DNA from: Entomomonas asaccharolytica
GTDB taxonomy: Bacteria; Pseudomonadota; Gammaproteobacteria; Pseudomonadales; Pseudomonadaceae
DNA: 64,000 nt
Reading direction: 5' to 3'
Assembly: GCF_016653615.1 (NCBI RefSeq)
Contig: NZ_CP067393.1
Span: 945,673-1,009,672, forward strand
In this document: positions 27,826 through 35,375 of the stretch, piece after piece
How the letters are laid out: each line of letters starts with the position of its first letter
How positions within the stretch are numbered: the first letter of the stretch is position 1
Position numbers and translations under genes: made by a program
Notes under the pieces: model-generated
What the model was told of the DNA's origin: nothing
The model's database searches: none
Seen by the model: only the letters and a program-made list of their open reading frames with translations

Positions 27826-28150
27826 GGAGACTAGGCGTTATATGCGAATGATAGTGTTGTTTGATTTACCTATGGTAAGCAGTGCAGAAAAACGTGCATA
27901 CAGTAGGTTCCATCGTTTTTTGCTTAATGATGGCTATGATATGTTACAGTTTTCAGTCTATGGGCGTATTATCAATGGTCGTGATGCAGAGCAAAAACAT
28001 TTACAGCGATTACAGGTAAACTTACCGCCTGAAGGTTCAATAAGATTATTAACCGTTACAGAAAAACAATTTGCAGCTATGCAACTGCTTTTAGGTAAAC
28101 CTAAAATTCAGGAAAAAAATGTCAATGCAGAGCAATTTTTACTCTTTTAA
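27818..28150 (+). CDS. cas2: CRISPR adaptation protein Cas2
   Basis: 110 residues. It begins [14 protein letters not shown], the first beta strand of the ferredoxin fold with the conserved Asp, followed by [23 protein letters not shown]. Length and sequence pattern fit the Cas2 of II-C loci. It overlaps cas1 by 8 bases and is the last gene before the array. Confidence 0.96.
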   Translation: MSKETRRYMRMIVLFDLPMVSSAEKRAYSRFHRFLLNDGYDMLQFSVYGRIINGRDAEQKHLQRLQVNLPPEGSIRLLTVTEKQFAAMQLLLGKPKIQEKNVNAEQFLLF

Positions 28151-28174
28151 TTCATTTTTTTATCAGTTGAGTTC

Positions 28175-28207
28175 CGCTTTACTCTCTGGGTTACAGAGAG
28201 TAAAGCG
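28175..28207. other. 14-bp perfect hairpin between cas2 and the CRISPR array
   Basis: CGCTTTACTCTCTG and CAGAGAGTAAAGCG form an uninterrupted 14-bp stem with a 5-base loop (GGTTA), ending 6 bases before the first repeat. Neither strand has an adjoining T-tract, so it is not a typical intrinsic terminator. It could still insulate cas mRNA from the oppositely transcribed array, or mark the leader for adaptation. Confidence 0.6.
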
Positions 28208-28213
28208 ATGGGT

Positions 28214-30542
28214 ATTATAACCATCTGGGGTGAGAGAGGGAACTACAACAGATATTATGCGATTAACTAATAGTTTAATATTATAACCATCTGGGGTGAG
28301 AGAGGGAACTACAACTCTTAATTGAAACGCTATCTGTTCATCATGATTATAACCATCTGGGGTGAGAGAGGGAACTACAACTATATCAGTCATTAATAAA
28401 GCATAGCGAGTATTATAACCATCTGGGGTGAGAGAGGGAACTACAACGATCAGGTCATTGTAACGGTTAATGTACTTATTATAACCATCTGGGGTGAGAG
28501 AGGGAACTACAACTAAGCATATCCATTTATATAGGCGTTTTGGATTATAACCATCTGGGGTGAGAGAGGGAACTACAACATTTTCTGTAGATGGAGCGTA
28601 GCGATTTATATTATAACCATCTGGGGTGAGAGAGGGAACTACAACCTATAAGCCACGTATTGAGGGATTGCCGCAATTATAACCATCTGGGGTGAGAGAG
28701 GGAACTACAACGCTCATAGTGAGTACCTCGATTAAGTTGTTATTATAACCATCTGGGGTGAGAGAGGGAACTACAACACAATGGACTCAACAAGTATATT
28801 AACGCAAATTATAACCATCTGGGGTGAGAGAGGGAACTACAACCATTAAAGATAAACTTACACTTGATTTATTATTATAACCATCTGGGGTGAGAGAGGG
28901 AACTACAACTGGAAAGAATGTCAATATTGAAGAGGTTAAATTATAACCATCTGGGGTGAGAGAGGGAACTACAACTCTAAAAAGGCTCTTACCTGCGGTG
29001 GTATCATTATAACCATCTGGGGTGAGAGAGGGAACTACAACAGTACCACCGCCGATTACTCACCCACTCGCATTATAACCATCTGGGGTGAGAGAGGGAA
29101 CTACAACCGCTTTGCCTCGGTTTATATCGCGGTATTTATTATAACCATCTGGGGTGAGAGAGGGAACTACAACGTAAACCAATACCATACCGATGCCGTG
29201 TATATTATAACCATCTGGGGTGAGAGAGGGAACTACAACTTAAGAGTATAGAAGCAATTACCAATCTAGATTATAACCATCTGGGGTGAGAGAGGGAACT
29301 ACAACTGGAACAGCAGTTAATGCTGCTATCACTATATTATAACCATCTGGGGTGAGAGAGGGAACTACAACAGCAGAAAATGAAGTTGCCGGTATTGATG
29401 AATTATAACCATCTGGGGTGAGAGAGGGAACTACAACTATACAAGCACAGGGGACAGTTGTAAGTGAATTATAACCATCTGGGGTGAGAGAGGGAACTAC
29501 AACATATGGTGCGCAGTAGATAAAGAGAAGGAGATTATAACCATCTGGGGTGAGAGAGGGAACTACAACGTATATGACCGCGTTGAGAATCCTAATGAAA
29601 TTATAACCATCTGGGGTGAGAGAGGGAACTACAACTACTTATAATTTAATGGTTGAAGGCTCTAAATTATAACCATCTGGGGTGAGAGAGGGAACTACAA
29701 CCACGTATTCGTTGGAAGGCTCATAACCTTCATTATAACCATCTGGGGTGAGAGAGGGAACTACAACTGGAGATATTAAACATGCTTTTAAGAGTTTATT
29801 ATAACCATCTGGGGTGAGAGAGGGAACTACAACGGTATAGAACAATCGCCCATCGGTCAATCTATTATAACCATCTGGGGTGAGAGAGGGAACTACAACG
29901 TCTCTTTGAATATTCTCTGTTCGTAAGTTATTATAACCATCTGGGGTGAGAGAGGGAACTACAACTTCGGAATGCAGATACTTGTCAATAGAAATATTAT
30001 AACCATCTGGGGTGAGAGAGGGAACTACAACCAGTCGATCCAGTTTGTTCGTCACACCATTATTATAACCATCTGGGGTGAGAGAGGGAACTACAACTTT
30101 AACAGGTATGTTTGAAAGACCTGATAAATTATAACCATCTGGGGTGAGAGAGGGAACTACAACACCTTTTCAAGAATTGAGATGGAATATATAATTATAA
30201 CCATCTGGGGTGAGAGAGGGAACTACAACAAAAAAATAACCGTATACGTCACCGTAAGAATTATAACCATCTGGGGTGAGAGAGGGAACTACAACTTCCA
30301 TAACTTAAGTAGTAGCATGGTGGTAATTATAACCATCTGGGGTGAGAGAGGGAACTACAACATCCATAAAGGTGAACCACAAGCAGAATTAATTATAACC
30401 ATCTGGGGTGAGAGAGGGAACTACAACTGCCTGTGCCTTCGGTCAGTAACCAGACACATTATAACCATCTGGGGTGAGAGAGGGAACTACAACTGAAACG
30501 GTAGTGTAATACGGTGGTAATCAATTATAACCATCTGGGGTG
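28214..30542 (-). CRISPR. Type II-C CRISPR array: 35 full repeats, 35 spacers, one truncated end repeat
   Basis: The 36-bp repeat, in crRNA sense (minus strand), starts GTTGTAGTTCCC and ends GGTTATAAT. Repeats recur every 66 bases from 28214 to 30458, so all spacers are 30 bp. A 19-base piece of a 36th repeat (30524-30542) ends the array at the far end. Minus-strand orientation is set by the tracrRNA anti-repeat. Each repeat ends in a consensus -10 TATAAT, so each spacer may have its own promoter, as known for N. meningitidis. The cas2-proximal end is probably the insertion end because the degenerate repeat is distal. No spacer match inside this window was noticed. Confidence 0.97.
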
Positions 30543-30678
30543 CAGTTCAATAATGTGTGATCCTTTAAATTTAGCATTATGAGTCATTTAAAAATAAAAG
30601 TTATTGCTTAAGCAAAAATACTTAGTTATTACTTTTTTATACTGTATAGCTTCATTCAATAAATATGGAGCAACTTAT

Positions 30679-30882
30679 ATGCAATTAGAAAGTAAAAGAC
30701 TTATTCGATTAGCCGAAGTAATGAATCTATGTGGTTTATCAAGAGCCAGTGTCTACAATTACATCAAAGAGGGTATTTTTCCACCGCCAGCTAAGTTTGG
30801 TAAATCTTCCCTATGGGAATTTAACGAAATTCAACAATGGATTAATCAACGGATTGATGAGCGTAATAGTAAAATCCAATAG
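30679..30882 (+). CDS. AlpA-family excisionase/transcription regulator
   Basis: 67 residues from ATG 30679, supported by GGAG 8 bases upstream; a longer frame from 30604 lacks an RBS. The sequence RLAEVMNLCGLSRASVYNYIKEGIFPPPAKFG and the C-terminal SSLWEFNEIQQWINQ are the AlpA/MerR-like helix-turn-helix with its wing. AlpA proteins of P4-like elements control integrase expression and assist excision. It lies just beyond the CRISPR array, 7.4 kb from int. Confidence 0.92.
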   Translation: MQLESKRLIRLAEVMNLCGLSRASVYNYIKEGIFPPPAKFGKSSLWEFNEIQQWINQRIDERNSKIQ

Positions 30883-30898
30883 TAGTTGTTAATCGATC

Positions 30899-31333
30899 AT
30901 GGGTAGAGTAGCCAATAAACTAAAAAATAGATTTAAAACTAAAGGAAGGTTTGCACAACTTCCTTATAGTCTTTTTGTGAGTAGCCATTACTATAGTTTA
31001 GAAATATCCTCTAGGGCTATTCTACATGGCCTATTAATGCAATATAACGGTAAAAATAATGGCAATTTATCAGCTTCTCATTCTATGGCTAAACAATGGG
31101 GCATAAAATCTAAAACCACCTTAGCCAAAGGATTAAATGAACTGATCGATAAACGTTTTATTGTGAAAACAAGGCAAGGACTTTTTTTAAATAGTGATAT
31201 GAGTTGCAATCTATTTGCTATTACATGGGAAGCCATAGACCATATAGATGGATTAGAACTCACCATAGCGCAAACGATAATACCTTATTACACCATCAAA
31301 CAAATTATAACAGTTGATCTAACCAGTGATTAA
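30899..31333 (+). CDS. Winged helix-turn-helix protein of the element, possible replication or control protein
   Basis: 144 residues. GRFAQLPYSLFVSSHYYSLEISSRAILHGLLMQYNGKNNGNLSAS, followed by MAKQWGIKSKTTLAKGLNELIDKRFIVKTRQG, has the shape of the helix-turn-helix replication-initiator-like proteins common in phages and tRNA islands. It starts 16 bases after the AlpA-like gene and likely shares its transcript. The repeat-rich DNA just downstream (31534-31713) could be its target. Exact family was not identified. Confidence 0.6.
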   Translation: MGRVANKLKNRFKTKGRFAQLPYSLFVSSHYYSLEISSRAILHGLLMQYNGKNNGNLSASHSMAKQWGIKSKTTLAKGLNELIDKRFIVKTRQGLFLNSDMSCNLFAITWEAIDHIDGLELTIAQTIIPYYTIKQIITVDLTSD

Positions 31334-31533
31334 GTTAATCAACAATCATTTTAATGGTTATAGTAAGAGGTTGAGTGAGTTGTTATCATCAGATAGTGCT
31401 TAATTGGCTTTAATTCATTATATAAAGCCATTTAAACCTATTTTTAATATCACCAGCAGTACTGCAATAAAACGGTTGTAATCGCTTATTTAAGGCATTA
31501 TTGAGCAAATAGCAATTTATAAGTTCTCGTTAT

Positions 31534-31713
31534 GCGCGCGTGGGGGTGGTCAGTAAGTGGTCACCTTTTCTACTGAATTGCCTGTATACGTGTGCATAGA
31601 GGTGTTCACCTAATGGTCACTTTATTATTTGTTTTCCCCACGTAAGGGTGTGCAACATCTGTGCAAAATGTGTAATTATTATAAAGAATGAGTTTCTCGC
31701 GCGTGAGGGTGGT
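31534..31713. repeat. GC-rich direct repeats and iterated GTGGTC/GTGGTTC motifs
   Basis: CGCGCGTGGGGGTGGT near 31535-31550 recurs as CGCGCGTGAGGGTGGT at 31698-31713, with a shorter relative CACGTAAGGGTG at 31639-31650. GTGGTCA occurs twice 11 bp apart (31546 and 31557), and GTGGTTC/GGTTC several times after 31710. Such iterons next to a DNA-binding gene may be a replication origin. Alternatively they are coding repeats: a plus-strand frame ending REGGSFGSKSGSLK (stop near 31731) resembles Ash/Icd-type proteins of P4-like elements, recalled and not verified. Confidence 0.4.
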
Positions 31714-31748
31714 TCTTTTGGTTCTAAAAGTGGTTCTCTAAAATAGCG

Positions 31749-31792
31749 AAAGCCCTATATACTATGCCATATCCAAACAAGTATACAAGGCT
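31749..31792. other. Two-part hairpin in the element control region
   Basis: GAAAGCC then TATACT on one side pair with AGTATA then GGCTTTC on the other, with 3-base internal loops and a 16-base apical loop. No T-tract follows. It could be part of a small RNA or an attenuator. Confidence 0.45.
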
Positions 31793-31852
31793 TTCTGTTC
31801 CATAATTATATCATCTAAGCTGAATAGGAAAGATAAACTTAGATAAGTGAAT

Positions 31853-31887
31853 TATAGATCACATTAAAAATAAAAAAGTGATCTATA
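31853..31887. repeat. Inverted repeat TATAGATCAC / GTGATCTATA
   Basis: A perfect 10-bp inverted repeat with a 15-base A-rich spacer. It may be an operator or a hairpin; there is no adjacent gene to decide. Confidence 0.45.
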
Positions 31888-32227
31888 TTAATGTTCATTT
31901 TAATAGTAACCAGTAATAACCATACCTGAATATATTAGTCTCTATTACTAGCCCTTAACATAGTAACGCTTTAATAAATCATGGTGATCTATTAACTTGT
32001 GTTGTAATAGATACTCAGTGATTACTTTTAAAAGCTATCACTAATTAATTTTTTAAACTATTCTTATGCTGTTTTATAGTTAAATATTGCAAAAATAAAT
32101 CCACCTACTTAATTTGCAAAAAAAACGATTTGTGTTGTCTATACTGTAATAGACTATATTTATCCTTTTTCACACACAAATAATAAATGAATAAAAATGC
32201 CACTACGTGGCAAATATATATAAAGGA

Positions 32228-32371
32228 GTCCATTTAATGGACTGATATTTTGTTTAATGCGTCCAAAAAATGAACCTATAAATCCTTTACAGCTTTAAAA
32301 ACTGTACAAAATATAATCAATATTTTTACTATCAGTCCATTTACTGTACCTAATCGGTTCAAAAAATGGAC
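32228..32371. promoter_or_regulatory. Four 15-bp palindromic sites with consensus GTCCA-N5-TGGAC
   Basis: Copies: GTCCATTTAATGGAC (32228-32242), GTCCAAAAAATGAAC (32261-32275), GTCCATTTACTGTAC (32335-32349) and GTTCAAAAAATGGAC (32357-32371). The first is a perfect dyad and the others differ by one or two bases. Start-to-start spacings of 33, 74 and 22 bp are near whole helical turns, so a protein could bind all on one face. A weaker dyad TACAG-N9-CTGTA lies between the pairs. Operator or iteron function is inferred. Confidence 0.55.
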
Positions 32372-32991
32372 TGTCATTTTATTCTTTAGGTCGAATTAAT
32401 ACTTAATAAAAATACTCTAATTGGATAAAGCACACATAACGATTCATAACTTATTCAAGATACAAAAAGAATTTGAGACAGTTTCTAATTCTATTAGGAT
32501 ATCCCTAGCCATGGGGTATAGTGAAATAGCATAAAATACTACTAGTATTAAAAATTTTTTAGGGTTCATTAAGCAAGCAAAATCATTATTTTTGTATGTA
32601 TTAAAAATATACAATAACAATGGTCGTTTAATCATTGAGCTACTGTTATCCGTCAAGTCGCTCTAGGTCAAGTAAAGGTAAGGGATTAAATAGTAATAAA
32701 TAAGGAACTAAACAATATTCCTATAATGAAGATGTGGGAAAACTTCCACCTTGGTAACAAATGAAAAGAGAAACAGTAGTAGTTTACAACTAATGTTTAA
32801 AAAATTATCTAAATAATAAAACGCATGCTTGCGAAATAATAAGTATGTCATCAATCAATAGTAAATAATATTAGCATTCTAAAGACTTGTTTTTTGTGTT
32901 GGTGTGATGTTTAATTATCTCGCTCTAACTAAATCGTTAGGGTATGGGCTTGGTCGCTCATTTAGTAAGAACGCCGTCATAGATACAACTT

Positions 32992-33014
32992 AGCATGTCA
33001 TCTAATGCTTTTTT
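32992..33014 (+). terminator. Possible terminator of a small RNA upstream of vgrG
   Basis: AGCAT and ATGCT form a short stem around an 8-base loop, followed by six Ts. The preceding 70 bases are less AT-rich than the surroundings and include a CTAAC/GTTAG hairpin, so a small transcript from about 32920 is conceivable. The stem is short, hence low confidence. Confidence 0.3.
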
Positions 33015-33026
33015 GTGTGCAGTTCT

Positions 33027-33110
33027 ATGGCGGACTATGTTCGGGACATCTTCGGATGTGCCGATTTGTTCTTACGTCGGTCGACCAACCCGTTCATAGT
33101 CCGCCCCCAT
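33027..33110 (+). other. GC-rich structured element in the vgrG 5' region
   Basis: CGGACTATG (33031-33039) pairs with CATAGTCCG (33095-33103), and ATGG/CCAT extends the stem past a 3-base bulge. Inside are a 10-bp hairpin capped by the stable C-TTCG-G loop (TCGG-ACATC / GATGT-CCGA, 33041-33064) and a second small stem around TCGA (33076-33089). This forms a three-way-junction-like fold 48 bases before vgrG. It stands out in AT-rich DNA. Leader RNA or a recombination site for swapping vgrG cassettes are both possible. Confidence 0.55.
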
Positions 33111-33157
33111 ATTCAAGCTGTTATAGGGTAAGTTAAATTACACAGGAAGTACCTATT

Positions 33158-35311
33158 ATGTTTAATGCAGCAAACTCAACCCATTTCTATTTTGATGTAC
33201 AAGGTATAACCAATAAAAACCTTCAAGTATTAGCTTTTGATGGTATAGAAGGCTTAAATAGTGAATATATTTTTGAAGTTACTTTAGTCAGTAACCATTT
33301 GCGTTATGACATTACAAAATTACTTAGTCAATCTGCTTACCTATCCTTTACCCCTGATAAATCTCAAGGTGTACATGGTAATATCCTATTTGTTAAGCGT
33401 GGTGCAGTAGGTAAAGACTATTCGTTATTTAAAGTAATTTTAGCCCCTAAATTTAGCCATTTACATAAACGCTTTAATCAAAGAGCCTTTATCAATAAAT
33501 CAGTTATAGAAATAATTACAACAATACTCAATGAACATGGGCAACAACAAACCATAGATTTTGACTTCAAATTAAAAGAACAATACCCAAAAAGAGAATT
33601 TTGCTGCCAGTACGAAGAAACAGATGCTAGTTTTCTCTATCGTCTCTGTGAAGAAGAAGGCTTAAGCATTCATTACCAACATAACCAAGATAATCATTTA
33701 ATGGTAATTAGTGATAATAATAACTTCTTCCCAACTCATCAAAACAGCTTTAGTTATGCCAGTGATACAGGTTTTGTAGCAGATCAACCTGTATTTAAAC
33801 GATTTGATGTAAATCTTAGCAGTGCAACTACTTCTGCTAGTTATCGTAATTTTAATTTTGAGACTACCAAAATACCAGAAGGCAATGCACAAGGTAGTCA
33901 AAGTAAAAAGGCTAATGAAGCCCAAGAACCAAATTTAGAATACTATGATTACCCACAACGCCACCTTAATAAAGCCAGAGGTGACTACTACTCTAAAATA
34001 GAAATAGAACGTTTACGGGCAAACCATATCCTAGCCGAAGCCTATACTGATATACCTGATCTAAAAAGTGGTTACTGTTTTACCCTAGAAAATTACCCCT
34101 CTTTAGATACATTAAATACCGATGACAAATGGCTAATAGTACAAATCTACCATCAAGGTAGGCAACCACAAGTTTTAGAGGCAGTAGGCAGTGAAACCAG
34201 TGCTATTATGCAAGAACCTAACTACCTCTTTAAATATTACCAATATCCTATAAGTGAAGCCCTACAATTTCCCTTTGATCAATTTGCCCAAGGCTATAGA
34301 AACGTCTTAGTTAGTATTCCCCATCCAGTACCTCATAGACCACAACGACTTCATCCAAAGCCAAAGACACTAGGCAATCAAACCGCTATTGTTACAGGTG
34401 CATCAGGAGAAGAAATCTACTGTGATGAATACGGACGAGTGAAGATTCAATTTCACTGGGATCGTGAAGGAAATTATGATGAATACTCAAGCCATTGGGT
34501 AAGAGTAGCCAGTAACTGGGCACATGATGGCTATGGTACTGTGGTTATCCCTAGAGTTGGTATGGAAGTGATGATCGACTTCTTAGAGGGTAATATTGAT
34601 GATCCCATTGTGGTAGGCGCTTTACATAATGGTGTTAATAAAGTGCCTTATGATCTACCAGCTAACAAAACCAGATCAGTATTCAAAACCTCCTCCTCAA
34701 AAGGAGGAGTAGGTTCTAACGAATTTAGAATAGAAGACAAAGCAGGCTCAGAACAAATCTTTGTCCAAGCCCAAAAAGACTTCGACCAACTAACAAAAAA
34801 CAACCACACCATAGAAGTAAAAAACAATAGTCACCTACAAGTTCAAAATGAACATTCAGAAACTATTGTTAAAAACAGATACACCAAAAACCAAAGTGAA
34901 GAACATCATCTAACCCAACTAGATAGAAAAACCCAAATACTACAAAACGACTACAAAGATGTAGCCCTATCAGAACATACCAGTATAGGTACAATTAAAA
35001 CCACTGAAGCAGGTATGGAAATACACCTCAAAGCAGGTGCTCAATGTGTAGTTGATGGAGGCTTATCCCTCACTCTCAAAGCAGGTGGACAACATATCGT
35101 ACTTAATCCTGCTGGAATATGGATGACTATGCCTGTATGGACTGGTGGTGTACCAATGGAAGGTACTCCTGCTATACCACTTCCACCTCTGACCAAAAAC
35201 AAAGCAGTGGAACAAGTGACAGCACCGCCTGTAAACCTACAAGCCTCCGCTAAAAACCTAACAGACCAAGAAAAAGGAGAAGCAACAGACTTCTTCCTCT
35301 TCTCTGAATAG
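33158..35311 (+). CDS. vgrG: Type VI secretion system spike protein VgrG (TssI)
   Basis: 717 residues. The N-terminal gp27-like part includes FDGIEGLNSEYIFEVTLVS and YEETDASFLYRLCEEEGLS. The OB-fold follows around 425-520 with DEYGRVKIQFHWDREG, SHWVRVASNWAHDGYG and PRVGMEVMIDFLEGN-type motifs. The C-terminal beta-helical spike (DUF2345-like, about 560-680) ends in a Pro-rich tail without a fused toxin domain. It delivers the effector encoded next, 64 bases downstream. No tss structural genes are in the window, so it needs a machine elsewhere. RBS CAGGAAG precedes ATG 33158. Confidence 0.96.
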   Translation: MFNAANSTHFYFDVQGITNKNLQVLAFDGIEGLNSEYIFEVTLVSNHLRYDITKLLSQSAYLSFTPDKSQGVHGNILFVKRGAVGKDYSLFKVILAPKFSHLHKRFNQRAFINKSVIEIITTILNEHGQQQTIDFDFKLKEQYPKREFCCQYEETDASFLYRLCEEEGLSIHYQHNQDNHLMVISDNNNFFPTHQNSFSYASDTGFVADQPVFKRFDVNLSSATTSASYRNFNFETTKIPEGNAQGSQSKKANEAQEPNLEYYDYPQRHLNKARGDYYSKIEIERLRANHILAEAYTDIPDLKSGYCFTLENYPSLDTLNTDDKWLIVQIYHQGRQPQVLEAVGSETSAIMQEPNYLFKYYQYPISEALQFPFDQFAQGYRNVLVSIPHPVPHRPQRLHPKPKTLGNQTAIVTGASGEEIYCDEYGRVKIQFHWDREGNYDEYSSHWVRVASNWAHDGYGTVVIPRVGMEVMIDFLEGNIDDPIVVGALHNGVNKVPYDLPANKTRSVFKTSSSKGGVGSNEFRIEDKAGSEQIFVQAQKDFDQLTKNNHTIEVKNNSHLQVQNEHSETIVKNRYTKNQSEEHHLTQLDRKTQILQNDYKDVALSEHTSIGTIKTTEAGMEIHLKAGAQCVVDGGLSLTLKAGGQHIVLNPAGIWMTMPVWTGGVPMEGTPAIPLPPLTKNKAVEQVTAPPVNLQASAKNLTDQEKGEATDFFLFSE

Positions 35312-35375
35312 CAAACCAATAGGTTTAATAAAACGAACTAATACTTAAAACGAATGGAAACAGTGATACTAAAAA

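Larger units (their letters stand above)
31334..33157. other. 1.8-kb repeat-rich non-coding control region of the element
   Basis: No conventional gene of good quality was found. It contains in order: GTGGTC-type repeats and GC-rich direct repeats (31534-31720), possibly a short Ash-like reading frame; a hairpin (31749-31792); a 10-bp inverted repeat (31853-31887); four 15-bp palindromic sites (32228-32371); a possible small RNA with terminator (to 33014); and a structured GC-rich element (33027-33110) before vgrG. Confidence 0.6.

Noticed and set aside
28175..28207. Conventional terminator for cas2
   Set aside because: The stem is excellent but neither strand carries a run of Ts after it, so it is reported as an unexplained hairpin.
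28163..30496. Open reading frames on both strands inside the CRISPR array, with repeated VVVPSLTPDGYN or IITIWGERGNYN
   Set aside because: They are translations of the 36-bp repeat with a 66-base (in-frame) period, so the repeats keep frames open by chance; they are not proteins.
32444..32656. 70-codon minus-strand ORF in the element control region
   Set aside because: Starts without a clear RBS, has unremarkable composition, and no motif; its hydrophobic stretch may be chance in AT-rich DNA. Left out, although a small membrane protein cannot be excluded.
33027..33110. Integron attC site upstream of vgrG
   Set aside because: The imperfect long dyad recalls attC, but the conserved RYYYAAC/GTTRRRY ends were not found and no integron integrase is present.
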